This document shows positions 1-11,347 of a stretch of DNA of 64,000 nt, in pieces (the first letter of the stretch is position 1; each line of letters starts with the position of its first letter). Source of the DNA: JAEUIG01 sp046349775 (GTDB taxonomy: Bacteria; Planctomycetota; Planctomycetia; Planctomycetales; Planctomycetaceae); assembly GCA_046349775.1 (NCBI GenBank), contig JAXMBS010000026.1:7908-71907 (forward strand), in the 5' to 3' direction. The translations under genes and the position numbers were made by a program. Under the pieces are notes generated by a model. It made no database searches and was not told the DNA's origin. It worked only from the letters and a program-made list of their open reading frames with translations.

Positions 1-3160
<3,160 letters not shown>

Positions 3161-3196
3161 GTGCAACTCGCTGACACTGTCCGGCTGTCGCCGGCT

Positions 3197-3270
3197 TCCT
3201 CCCTCTCCCCCGCGAAACGCATTGAATTCAGTCTACGCGCCGTTCGGAGGAGAGGGCCGGGGTGAGGGGT
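3197..3270. repeat. Palindromic repeat, CCCTCTCCCC family, copy 1
   Basis: Left arm CTCCCTCTCCCCCG and right arm GGAGGAGAGGGCCGGGGTG enclose a spacer containing ATTGAATTCA. A second copy at 45980-46056 has the same arms and a related spacer, so this is a dispersed family. It follows valS and could act as a terminator; that role is inferred. Confidence 0.7.
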
Positions 3271-3436
3271 CCATGAGAAGTTGTCGCCGCTAACATCAAG
3301 ATCGGCAACAGTGCCGCAAGCTCGTAGGATGCATCGAGGTGTTCTCGCAATCAGTTCCTGCGGAGTCAGTGGCACACCTCCAATCATCGATAGACAGCAG
3401 TCCGTGGACTTGGAGTGCTCCGTTGTATTGCCTTGT

Positions 3437-4051
3437 ATGAGCAGCCGCCGCATTGTCATCCTGCCGCTGGCGGCCCTGGTCATCATTGCGCTGACAATCT
3501 ACCGGCTCAATCGTGGCGAGCATCCGCCGGCCCCGGTCCCGAAGTCGGCCGCCGACCTGCCGCGCACCGCCCCGCCGCTGGCGATTCCGCTGTCCGACCA
3601 GCACAAGCATCCCGCCAAGCTCGAACGCTACTACGGCCGCGCGCCCATCGTGATCGTGTTCTTCGATAAGGCCAGGGGAGCCGACCAGGACCCGTATCTG
3701 TCCCGCCTGCGCGACTGCTTCGACACAGTGAAAGCAGCCGGGATCGAGGTTGTCGGAATCAGCCGGGCGACGCCGTTTGAAAACCAGCAGGCCGAGGAAC
3801 GGGCCGGAAAACCGTTTCCCTTTCCGCTGCTCAGCGACGTCGACCCACGCGGCTACTCACCTGCGCCGGTCCATATCCAGTTCGGCCTGTTCGACGTCCC
3901 GAACGACGCGACACGCACTGCGATGTATCTGATCGACCGCGCAGGTCGGATGGCATGGCAGGGACAGATTCCACGCCCGGTCAGCGATCCTGACAAAGCC
4001 GTGGACTCACTCTGCCGCGGGGAATGGCCCGCGGTAGGGACTGGGGGATAG
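3437..4051 (+). CDS. Membrane-anchored thioredoxin-fold (redoxin-like) protein lacking active-site Cys
   Basis: About 204 residues. An N-terminal hydrophobic segment (IVILPLAALVIIALTIY) looks like a signal anchor, so the protein probably acts in the periplasm. The rest follows the AhpC/TSA-like redoxin pattern: a strand IVIVFFDKA, a helix with LRDCFDTVKAAG, then VVGISRATP and PLLSDVDPRG, and a C-terminal MYLIDRAGRMAWQG. At the usual peroxidatic position (after VFFDKA) there is no Cys, so peroxidase activity is doubtful. The start at MSSRR was chosen because it directly precedes the anchor; an upstream extension in the same frame has no such support. The last residues (AVGTGG) come from the adjoining GGGACT heptamer repeat. 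Confidence 0.6.
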   Translation: MSSRRIVILPLAALVIIALTIYRLNRGEHPPAPVPKSAADLPRTAPPLAIPLSDQHKHPAKLERYYGRAPIVIVFFDKARGADQDPYLSRLRDCFDTVKAAGIEVVGISRATPFENQQAEERAGKPFPFPLLSDVDPRGYSPAPVHIQFGLFDVPNDATRTAMYLIDRAGRMAWQGQIPRPVSDPDKAVDSLCRGEWPAVGTGG

Positions 4052-4068
4052 GGACTGGGGACTGGCTG
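4034..4068. repeat. Heptamer repeat, GGGACTG type
   Basis: Tandem variants of GGGACTGG overlap the 3' end of the redoxin-like gene and supply its stop region. The sulfotransferase ends with the same type of sequence 1.2 kb downstream. Confidence 0.6.
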
Positions 4069-4133
4069 ATTGCCAATAGCGGAATGTTCCTTTGCCGTGA
4101 TTTGCCAGCACCAGTGCCGAAACGGGCCGATGC

Positions 4134-5264
4134 ATGCCTTGGCAGCACAAATTTAATTCCGTCTTCGGGACCGGGTTGTTTGGCGGGATCACGGCCGGCG
4201 ACTGGTGCCGGACGCTGCGAGCGAATGGCTTTCGAGTCAGTCCGCGGTATGCGCCGCGCTGCGCGGCCATCAGTGCCTGCAGTCTGGCGAATTCAGTTTC
4301 TGGGCAGATCGAAGAGTGGTGGTATGGCAGCGAGATCGCTCAACAGCAGGTTCCCGCGCCATTATTCATCCTCGGACATTGGCGCAGTGGAACAACACAT
4401 CTGCACAACCTGATCGCGCATGACACGCGCTTCGCGTACCCGAATCTGTATCAGGTCCTGTGCCCGCATACATTTCTCACGTCGGAGACGGTCGGCTCCC
4501 GATTGCTCGCCGCGATAACTCCGGAGACACGATTTGGCATCGACAACGTCAAGATGGGCCCCGACATTCCGTACGAGGACGAGTTTGCAATCGCCGCCAT
4601 GACGCTGGTCTCGCCCTATGTCTCAATGTCGTTCCCGGGACGGCAGCAGTTTTATGATCGCTTTCTGACTCTGCGCGATGCTTCCGCCGCCGAACTCCGG
4701 CTGTGGCAACAGGCGCTCACGACGTTTGTCGCGAAGCTGACGTGGAAATACCGCCGCCCGCTGGTGCTGAAGTCGCCGCCTCACACCTGCCGGATCAGGC
4801 TGCTGCTCGAACAGTATCCGTCCGCGAAGTTTGTCCACATCCGCAGGAATCCCTTCGACGTCTACCGCTCCACGCGGAAGATGGTCGCCGGGGCACTCAT
4901 CTACTGGCAGTTACAGCCGGCCGAGTGCGTCGACTGGGATGAGCGGATTGTCCGGCAGCACAGCGAAATGTATGACGTCTATTTTGAGGAGCGGCAGCTG
5001 ATTCCGGACGGCCACTTGCATGAAGTGACCTTCGAGGAACTGGACGCAGACCCCGTTGGTGCAGTGCGCGGAATCTACGAGGGCTTGCGGCTTCCCGACT
5101 TCGAAGCGTTCAGACCAAATCTCGTTCAATACGTCGATTCGCTGCGCGGCTATCAGAAGAACCCTGCCGCTGAGCTTCCGCTCGCGACGCGCCAGAGGCT
5201 CGCTCAAGAATGGCGCCGGTGCTTCGAGGAGTGGGGGTATTCGGCAGTCGGGACTGGAGAGTGA
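4134..5264 (+). CDS. Sulfotransferase family protein
   Basis: 376 residues, intact. It should transfer sulfate from PAPS to an acceptor that cannot be identified from sequence. The 5'-phosphosulfate loop is GHWRSGTTHL (residues 81-90), preceded by a hydrophobic strand APLFIL. A conserved LKSPPHTCRI lies at 212-221, and the 3'-phosphate-binding motif HIRRNPFDVYRS at about 235-246. The length suits a bacterial sulfotransferase. Planctomycetes carry many such genes, often near sulfated-polysaccharide or surface functions, but no pathway is evident here. The last residues AVGTGE derive from a repeat, matching the tail of the preceding gene. Confidence 0.85.
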   Translation: MPWQHKFNSVFGTGLFGGITAGDWCRTLRANGFRVSPRYAPRCAAISACSLANSVSGQIEEWWYGSEIAQQQVPAPLFILGHWRSGTTHLHNLIAHDTRFAYPNLYQVLCPHTFLTSETVGSRLLAAITPETRFGIDNVKMGPDIPYEDEFAIAAMTLVSPYVSMSFPGRQQFYDRFLTLRDASAAELRLWQQALTTFVAKLTWKYRRPLVLKSPPHTCRIRLLLEQYPSAKFVHIRRNPFDVYRSTRKMVAGALIYWQLQPAECVDWDERIVRQHSEMYDVYFEERQLIPDGHLHEVTFEELDADPVGAVRGIYEGLRLPDFEAFRPNLVQYVDSLRGYQKNPAAELPLATRQRLAQEWRRCFEEWGYSAVGTGE

Positions 5265-5358
5265 CAGGACGTTGAATTGCAGATTGCGTATTTCTTATTG
5301 AGTATTTCGATCAGCAAGTCCCTGGACTCTAGACCCTCAGCCCTAGACCCTCCTCACC
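5242..5358. repeat. Heptamer repeat pair in facing orientation
   Basis: Left arm CAGTCGGGACTGGAGAGTG begins inside the sulfotransferase 3' end. The right arm (5316-5358) is built from CTGGACTCTAGACCCTCAG-type units and runs into the 3' end of the convergent cox3-like gene. It could act as a bidirectional terminator between the two genes (inference). Confidence 0.6.
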
Positions 5359-5974
5359 CCGTCCCATAAATCGCCGCGAGGGCCAGACACAGCAGCACAA
5401 ACAGCCAGGCGATCCCGAGAGCGTGCCAGAACCAGGCGCACACGCTGACGCCCCAATAGTATTCGTGGTCGTACCGTTCGGCGTGGGCACGGGCCGTCAC
5501 AAACGCCAAAAACAGGACGGCGACGCTGAGGTGCAGCAGCGTGGAGCGCCGCCAGCATCAGGATGAACGGGGTCGCTCCCAGCGAGGCGTCGCCGGTCGT
5601 CCGCTGAACCGGCAGCAGCCACCACAGCCCGTATCCTTGCACTCCCATGAAGCACGCACCGGCAGCCAGCGCGGAACGAGCAGCCAGTGCCGGAACTCGC
5701 GCTGTCGCTCGCGACGGACTTCGACGACCGCATTGGTCATCGCGACACTGCCGACGATCAGCAGCAACGAGCTCACGAAAAACGACGGCGGCACGGCGAA
5801 CCCGGCCTGGGCCGCCGGCCGTCCCGGGAGATGTGCCAGTCCGCCGGCGATCGCCGCAGCAGCCCTGAACGCGAGGCTCGCCAGCAGGAAAAATCGGATC
5901 GCAGTCCGGCTCTGTCCGGCGGCGTGACGGCGCGAACAGGAAAGCGGACGTCCGTAGACATGCGTCAGCGACAC
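5354..5974 (-). CDS. Cytochrome c oxidase subunit III-like membrane protein, frameshifted
   Basis: Integral membrane protein of the heme-copper oxidase subunit 3 family, with about five helices when the frames are joined. Diagnostic segments are FFVSSLLLIVGSVAM with RRERQREFRHWLL, then GVQGYGLWWLL, DASLGATPFILMLAALHAAH, and a C-terminal YYWGVSVCAWFWHALG followed by LFVLLCLALAAIYGTG. The frame changes near 5640 and near 5540. No subunit I or II gene lies beside it, so it may belong to a dispersed oxidase or nitric-oxide-reductase-type complex. Start taken at MSLTHVYG. Confidence 0.7.
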
Positions 5975-6402
5975 GTGGGTTGACGCTGAAATTGTAAGCC
6001 GTGGGTCACGAGGTCGACCAGTGCCGGCAATTGGGTTGGCGGAACAGCCCCCGGAGCGAACGCGAAACCACGGAAACCGTGAGCGGCCGCCGGCCGCCGC
6101 GACGGCTGTAGGACGTCGGCTCCAGGTCTCTGAAAAAACGATTCGCAGGAGTGCCGTCAGACCGTTGACACCACCATGATCGAGTGGTAGCGTAGCCCCA
6201 AGCCTCGATTTCGCTATCTTTTCCCATCATCTCGACCGGCAGGTGTCAGCACCGGCCAGGTCAAGCAAGCGGGGCGAAGTTCTCAGAGTTCGTTGACAGC
6301 ATCATCTCAGGTTGCGGGCTACCACACACGGCGGAGAGAGTGAGTATCGACTGAGCGACTGTGTAGCGTCGCCCAAACGTCAACGACTGAGGAGATGAGG
6401 CA
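5975..6402. other. Intergenic region between divergent cox3-like and FHA genes
   Basis: 428 bases without a supportable gene. The only clear signal is the purine-rich GGAGATGAGG at 6391-6400, three bases before the GTG at 6403 and six before the in-frame ATG at 6406. Confidence 0.5.
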
Positions 6403-7225
6403 GTGATGCTAGCTGTCATGCTGAAGGTGTTGTCGGCGCGTCAACAGGGTTCGACGATTCCGCTGCCGACAGGACGATTTCTCATTGGCCGCGAAGAAGA
6501 TTGCCATCTGCGGCCGAACAGCGAACTGGTAAGCCGCCATCATTGCGTCTTTACGCATGATGAGTACACCGTCCGTGTCCGCGACCTGGGGAGCACGAAC
6601 GGCACCTTTGTGAACGGCAACCGCGTCCGCGGAACGGCCGTGCTGAACTCAGGAGATCGGATCACGGTCGGCAAGCTCGAGTTCGAAGTCGTGATCGGCG
6701 ATGAGACCGAACAAGCCGCCGCCAGGAGCGAAGCACCGGCCGGGCCGCTCCGGAAAGTCAGGTTTCCGACGATACGGCGATGATCCACAGCACGGAGACC
6801 CCCACGGAAGTGCCGGCCTTTACGGCGCCGGGGGCGGCGCGCGCCGATCAGCGTCGGTGATACCGCAATGTTCGCGGCCGTGCCTCCGGGTTACGGCGGT
6901 ATGCCGGGCTAGCCCCTACCCGCAGCAGCCGTACGGCTACCCGTCTTACCCGCAGCCGATGTATCCGGGCTACTACATGCCCAATATGGGCTACCCGTTG
7001 CAGGGCGGTTATCCTGCCGGCGTGCCGGCTGCGCCTGCGCCTGCGGCGGCTCCCGCGGCGACGCAGGCAGCGCCTGGCGTCAGTCTGCCGGATCCCGCCA
7101 CGACCGGCGCCAAGCCGCCCGAACCGCCTGCTGCCAAGTCCGGCGGGGGCAAGAACGACGGCAACGTTCCGGATTCGGCGGCGAGCATCATCAAGAACTA
7201 TCTGCAGCGGCGGCCCGCCACGTAG
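6403..7225 (+). CDS. FHA-domain protein with P/G/Y-rich tail, frameshifted
   Basis: The N-terminal forkhead-associated domain carries the phosphothreonine-binding signature: GRFLIGREEDCHLR, then SELVSRHHC, then LGSTNGTFVNG and ITVGKLEFEV. Such domains read Ser/Thr kinase output, and a kinase lies in this window at 25.5-28.7 kb. Downstream, after frame changes near 6760 and 6900, comes a low-complexity segment with GGMPG, QQPYGYPSYPQ and AAPAPAAAPAA, ending with a hydrophilic SAASIIKNYLQRR motif. Either the GTG at 6403 or the ATG at 6406 can be the start. Partners are unknown. Confidence 0.8.
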
Positions 7226-7490
7226 TCGCCGATCGCCGACGTCCGCACACGCGATCGCACAGGACAGCGACCGCGCCGAGATCGCGATTGATCCGGCCGG
7301 ATCGACCGCGGTATGCTGAACGTCGCGGATCCGTGCTCCCCGCGACCGGTTCCAGCAGGTCGCGGGCGCCGTGTGGCTGTGCAGATTTCACGGGCCGCCG
7401 TCCGGCAGCATTTGCCGTCAGCCGCGACGCCGGCGACACCCTTCGCGACGGCAACGCATTCGCATATCGGTGATCCACCGCGCGTGAATC

Positions 7491-7496
7491 AAGGAG
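7491..7496 (+). promoter_or_regulatory. Ribosome binding site AAGGAG
   Basis: AAGGAG lies seven bases before the GTG at 7504 and fixes the start of the 70-residue gene. Confidence 0.7.
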
Positions 7497-7503
7497 CGCC
7501 CTC

Positions 7504-7716
7504 GTGACAGAACCGCAGGCCAACCAGAGCGATCTGCAACGGAAATACAAGGAATTCATGGACCTGTTGCCGCTGACGCTGGCGCTGGCCGGGCTGCCGT
7601 CCAGCGAGATCGGCCGGTACTTCGGCGAGGAACAGATCGAAACCCGCGTGTTTGCCATCCGTCACGCGTACAAGGCGGCCAAAGGCCTGATCCGCGAAGT
7701 CGTGCAGCAGCGGTGA
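7504..7716 (+). CDS. Small conserved hypothetical protein
   Basis: 70 residues, starting at GTG behind a good ribosome binding site. The sequence is mostly helical and charged (LQRKYKEFMDLLPLTLALAGLPSS, then GEEQIETRVFAIRHAYKAAKGLIREV). It has no membrane segment, cysteine pair or recognisable domain. It sits between the FHA gene and the ECF sigma factor in the same orientation, so co-transcription with the signalling genes is possible. Function unknown. Confidence 0.65.
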   Translation: MTEPQANQSDLQRKYKEFMDLLPLTLALAGLPSSEIGRYFGEEQIETRVFAIRHAYKAAKGLIREVVQQR

Positions 7717-7738
7717 GATTCGCCGGGCCTGCGGCTGA

Positions 7739-8353
7739 TTGCTGAAACCGCCGGCGGCGGTTGCAGGTAGCACCGTTAGAGGACTGCCGCCTTTGCCGAG
7801 CGATATTCAGGACTTGGTAGAGCGCTGTCTGGCCGGTGACCCAGCCGCGGTCCGTGAGGTCGTCGAGCAGTTTCAGCCCGTGGTATTCGCGCGCTGCCTC
7901 AGGATGCTCGGGGACCGCCAGGACGCCGAAGACGCCATGCAGGAAACTCTCCTGCGTGTGGTGCGGAACCTGCATCAATGGGATGGGGACCGGCCTTTAC
8001 TGCCGTGGATACTGACGATTGCGGCCAACCGCTGCCGGACAGCGCTGGCCCGGCGACGGGATCGTCCCGCCGTCCGGGCGGAACTCCCGGAGCCGGTGCA
8101 GCCGGCCGGGCAGCACGGACGCGATTTGGGAGAGGAACTGGACGCGGCCCTGTTGGATCTGCGCGACGAATATCAGACTGTTTTTCGACTGTTTTACTTG
8201 CAGGAATGGAGCTGTCTGGACATCGGACGCAGCCTGGGCGTGCCCGAGGGGACCGTCAAGACCTGGTTACACCGGGCACGGAACGAACTGGCCGACCGAC
8301 TGAGACGCCGGGGCGTGGTTTCGGATGATGGGTATGAACTGCACCGATTTTAG
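7739..8353 (+). CDS. ECF-type RNA polymerase sigma factor
   Basis: Up to 204 residues. Region 2 is seen in CLAGDPAAVREVVEQF, RMLGDRQDAEDAMQETL and LPWILTIAANRCR. Region 4 has its helix-turn-helix in CLDIGRSLGVPEGTVKTWLH followed by RARNELADRL. There is no region 3, as in ECF factors. The first in-frame start is TTG at 7739; a second TTG at 7793 (MPSDIQDLVERC) removes a non-conserved leader and may be the true start. The 3' end overlaps the next gene by up to 29 bases, the usual arrangement for a sigma/anti-sigma pair. Confidence 0.9.
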   Translation: MLKPPAAVAGSTVRGLPPLPSDIQDLVERCLAGDPAAVREVVEQFQPVVFARCLRMLGDRQDAEDAMQETLLRVVRNLHQWDGDRPLLPWILTIAANRCRTALARRRDRPAVRAELPEPVQPAGQHGRDLGEELDAALLDLRDEYQTVFRLFYLQEWSCLDIGRSLGVPEGTVKTWLHRARNELADRLRRRGVVSDDGYELHRF

Positions 8354-9032
8354 AGCCGCAATCTCGGACGCCGTGGAGCGCCGGTCGCCCCCCGCCGCCG
8401 AAGCCGCCGCACACCTTGAAGTGTGTCCAGACCCGGCCTGCAAAAGGTGCTGGGAAGACGCGGCGCTGCTGGATCGGGCGATCGCGCGGTGGCGGATCGT
8501 CGCGACTGCAGAGCAGAGTGCCGTCGCAGATCGGATTGTCGCCGCCTGTCAGGCCGACATGCAGGGCGCGAGTCGCAGACCGGAAACCACCGCAGCGACA
8601 GCGTCGGCTCGGCAGGTTTTGCGTGCATCGACCCAACGGCATTCCGCGACGTCGCGCGGCTGGGCGGCGCTCAGTGTCGCTGCGCTGGTCCTGGTGGCAC
8701 TGTTCGCTTTACTGCCCAGGGATCGCGAACTGCTGCAACGCAATGTCGCTCGCCGCGGGCCTGGGCTTTCGCCCGCGGCTTCACGCAGCCGAATCGCTGA
8801 GAATCACTCGACCGATCCAGGTCTCGCGTATGTCGCCTACGCACAAGACGCGGTGCAGTTCATGACCGACGCGGTCGTCATGACCGTCGGCGACAGGTCC
8901 GAAATGGAGGACCCCAAGCTCTCGCCGCCGGAACTCGGCTGGGAGTCCGCCTGGCCGCCGATCGAGGAAGGGATGCAGAACGCGCTGCATGGTCTGCTGG
9001 AGTCGCTGCCGGCCGAAGCCCCGCACGGTTGA
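8325..9032 (+). CDS. Putative zinc-binding anti-sigma factor, single-pass membrane protein
   Basis: 235 residues, overlapping the ECF sigma gene. The N-terminal part has H30-x3-C34-x4-C39-x2-C42, close to the HxxxCxxC signature of zinc-containing anti-sigma domains. One hydrophobic stretch (AALSVAALVLVALFALL, about 111-127) predicts an inner-membrane anchor, leaving a C-terminal part outside the cytoplasm that ends in an acidic, proline-containing tail. The role, holding the upstream sigma factor at the membrane, is inferred from motif plus overlap. Confidence 0.65.
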   Translation: MMGMNCTDFRAAISDAVERRSPPAAEAAAHLEVCPDPACKRCWEDAALLDRAIARWRIVATAEQSAVADRIVAACQADMQGASRRPETTAATASARQVLRASTQRHSATSRGWAALSVAALVLVALFALLPRDRELLQRNVARRGPGLSPAASRSRIAENHSTDPGLAYVAYAQDAVQFMTDAVVMTVGDRSEMEDPKLSPPELGWESAWPPIEEGMQNALHGLLESLPAEAPHG

Positions 9033-9313
9033 CCTGATCGCCCCGATCGTTACACGCGGAATGATCGGCCCCGTGCGTAGATTTTTCGCACCTTTTCCAT
9101 CTCTCCTGTGCGTTCGATTCAGCCCGGCCCCGGTTTCGGCGACATACTTCGGGCGACGGAGCACCTGCGAGCGTAACCGGTGGCACAGGTTCGTTCGCTG
9201 ACGTCGGCTGCGGCCGACGCGCAACGGATGCCCTGCGGGCACCCACCACGAGTCCACCCCCGCTGCGCGGCCGTTGTCCACCCCCTGACTTTTTTCCCCG
9301 AAAGGCTCCCCGA

Positions 9314-9667
9314 ATGCCCCAGCAGACCACAGCCGTGGTCGAGCACGATCGTCGCGCCAAAGGGCGACGCATCGCCATCGACCGCCGCGGCGACCTCGCC
9401 GATCTGGCCGTTCCGTTTACCGGACAGGAACGCCGCACCGGCGAACGCCGCACCAAGATCGAACGCCGCCGACAGATCGACCCCACCACCTGCGAACGCG
9501 ACTATCAACCAGAGGAAGTCGAGTTCATGCGCGCCATGGATGATTACAAGCGCCGCAGCGGCCGGCAGTTCCCGACCTGGAGCGAGGTGCTGGAAGTGAT
9601 CCGCGACCTGGGCTACCGCAAAGTGGCGCCGCCGACGCGGACCTATGAGCAGGCCGCCACCACCTGA
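9314..9667 (+). CDS. Conserved hypothetical charged protein
   Basis: 117 residues. The N-terminal half is strongly basic and repetitive (RRAKGRRIAIDRRGD, GQERRTGERRTKIERRRQ), likely binding nucleic acid or an acidic surface. The C-terminal half is a folded-looking segment (YQPEEVEFMRAMDDYKR, FPTWSEVLEVIRDLGYRKV). No catalytic motif is seen. It stands alone behind a 280-base gap that contains nothing recognisable, and is followed at once by a strong terminator. Confidence 0.65.
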   Translation: MPQQTTAVVEHDRRAKGRRIAIDRRGDLADLAVPFTGQERRTGERRTKIERRRQIDPTTCERDYQPEEVEFMRAMDDYKRRSGRQFPTWSEVLEVIRDLGYRKVAPPTRTYEQAATT

Positions 9668-9690
9668 CCGGACTGACCACACACACGACA

Positions 9691-9723
9691 AAAACGCCGC
9701 CGATCGGACTCGGCGGCGTTTTT
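9691..9723 (+). terminator. Rho-independent terminator
   Basis: Stem AACGCCGCCGA / TCGGCGGCGTT with a short loop, flanked by A and T runs, 23 bases after the stop at 9667. It may serve both strands, ending the convergent zincin gene too. Confidence 0.85.
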
Positions 9724-9746
9724 ATTGGAGCCGTCAACTTTCAGCA

Positions 9747-9866
9747 ATCAGGAATCAGGCGTCAGATCAGTCCGCTGATAATCGTGCCTTCTTGCTGACC
9801 GCTGATCTCTGACCTCCGGCCGCTGTCTCTGGCTGACCTCCAACGTCTGACTTCTGACCTCGCTCT
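9747..9866. repeat. Heptamer repeat pair, CAGAAGT/CTGACCT type, reading into the zincin 3' end
   Basis: ATCAGGAATCAGGCGTCAG faces CTGACCGCTGATCTCTGACC and further TGACCTC/TGACTTC units. The last 30 or so codons of the minus-strand gene are made of this repeat. Confidence 0.65.
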
Positions 9867-11146
9867 TTCGCATCCGCACGCGTCATCCGGATTGTGAGCT
9901 TCCCGGTATTGTCTCCCAGGCTGCCCCACGCATCGGCGCAGCGCAAATACAGTTTGCCGTCGCCTGGGGCCGTGAAACGGCCGTCCTTGGGCACTTCGAA
10001 CGGATCCCCCAGTTCATAGTCCTGAAGCACGGCGCCGAGAAGTGTGACCTCCGATGTGGCCTGGGGCGCTTTCTCGCCCTTGGGCGCAGGGGGCGCCTCC
10101 TCGACTTTCGTCAGCTTGACCGTGCCGGACGCAACGCACTGATACTCGGCGCCGGCCGTCACCTGCAGCCGTGACGCCTGCCAGCCGTGATCGGCCCGAA
10201 TCACTGACTGCGCCGACTCATTTCCCCGAAGTTGCTGGAACTTGGTTTTCCAGTCCCAACTGGCCAGATCACAGCGATAGCCCGGCTCCATGTCCTTCAG
10301 GAACTGCCGGTATTCGAATTCAATTTCCTCCGCCTGTCCGCCGTACACTTCCCAGAAGTCGGTGTGCTGATTGGCCAGCAACGCCAGTCCCAGCGGCTTG
10401 AAACGTTTCGTGTAATTCTCGTTGAATCCAAGCAGGTGGCAAAGCGCCCACCGCCACGCGTAGTTCTGCCAGGAGTCTCCGGTCGTCTCCAGTTCCTTGT
10501 TGACGATGTCGTTCAGTGGTCGCGGTTCGCGCGACTTGAGATAGCGAATAATGCGGGGGTCCGTATTGACTCCCTTGTCGTTGTCGCGCCAGTAATTGCC
10601 GACTTCGGCCATCCCCTCGGCGTACCAGACCGGTCCGCAACCTCCGAACGCATTGCCGCAGTAAGCGTGCACAGCCTCGTGCTGCGGAGTTCCATGATCG
10701 GAGCCGGCATACACGACGGAACGAGCAACGAAGTCGCTGCCGTTGGTGACGCCCTCTGTAATTGTCAGTCCGCCGCCGCTGCGCACCATGGCGACGCCGT
10801 CGCGCGACAACTGCGAGAGTTGCTTGTCGCTCCAGTTTGAGAAGTCATCGAACACGAACATCTCGATCTGCCGCTTGTTCGGCCGCCCGAAGTACGCCGA
10901 GACGAGTTTCAGCATCGTCTCCAGGCGTTCCAGCAATTCGCGCGCGCGCTCCTCGGACAGGTCCGTCATGACCTGGAAGTTTCGCGACGTGTACAGCCGC
11001 GGCTCCGGCGACGCGTCGACGACCGCAACTCGTCGCGACTTCCGCTCTTCCGCCCGGGCCGACGGTCTGGCTCCGCCGACCAGCAGCGCAAGCGTCGCCA
11101 GCGATATCAGGACCTGCCTGCACAACCGACCGTTGCTCATGGCCAT
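9767..11146 (-). CDS. Secreted DUF1570-like zinc metallopeptidase-type protein
   Basis: 459 residues from the chosen start. The start MAMSNGR precedes a signal peptide (VLISLATLALLVGGARPSARA). A central gluzincin-like motif HEAVH (about 156-160) is followed 17 residues later by YAEGMAE, supplying a third zinc ligand. This fits the DUF1570 / peptidase-MA-like group common in planctomycetes; the substrate is unknown and catalysis is inferred from the motif. The C-terminal part has a beta-rich segment (FTAPGDGKLYLRCADAWGSLG) resembling a domain for binding at the cell surface. The last residues (QKSDVGGQPETAAGGQRSAV) are translated heptamer repeat, so the natural end may be earlier. Confidence 0.7.
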   Translation of the reverse strand: MAMSNGRLCRQVLISLATLALLVGGARPSARAEERKSRRVAVVDASPEPRLYTSRNFQVMTDLSEERARELLERLETMLKLVSAYFGRPNKRQIEMFVFDDFSNWSDKQLSQLSRDGVAMVRSGGGLTITEGVTNGSDFVARSVVYAGSDHGTPQHEAVHAYCGNAFGGCGPVWYAEGMAEVGNYWRDNDKGVNTDPRIIRYLKSREPRPLNDIVNKELETTGDSWQNYAWRWALCHLLGFNENYTKRFKPLGLALLANQHTDFWEVYGGQAEEIEFEYRQFLKDMEPGYRCDLASWDWKTKFQQLRGNESAQSVIRADHGWQASRLQVTAGAEYQCVASGTVKLTKVEEAPPAPKGEKAPQATSEVTLLGAVLQDYELGDPFEVPKDGRFTAPGDGKLYLRCADAWGSLGDNTGKLTIRMTRADAKERGQKSDVGGQPETAAGGQRSAVSKKARLSAD

Positions 11147-11347
11147 TCCGTGCGCATCCCGCCCGACGTTTAACGTGCACCCGCCCGTGCATACCAGCAT
11201 ACGCGGCGACGAACCCGGTTGCACGGGCAAAAAAACGGTCAGGTGTCAGCCACGGCTTGAATTCGTCAAGGCGGTTGCAACCTCTACAGTTCTCCAGCAA
11301 CAGGAGACCACCCGGTTTGCTGACGCCAGACGCCTGATCGCTGAAAG

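Noticed and set aside
3197..3270. Inverted repeat considered as a simple Rho-independent terminator of valS
   Set aside because: Arms are long and imperfect, no T tract follows, and a second copy exists elsewhere, so a repeat family is the better reading.
9119..9691. 190-residue open frame on the minus strand opposite the charged protein
   Set aside because: It is the complement of a basic, repeat-rich coding region; its sequence is low-complexity, and a terminator hairpin lies inside it.
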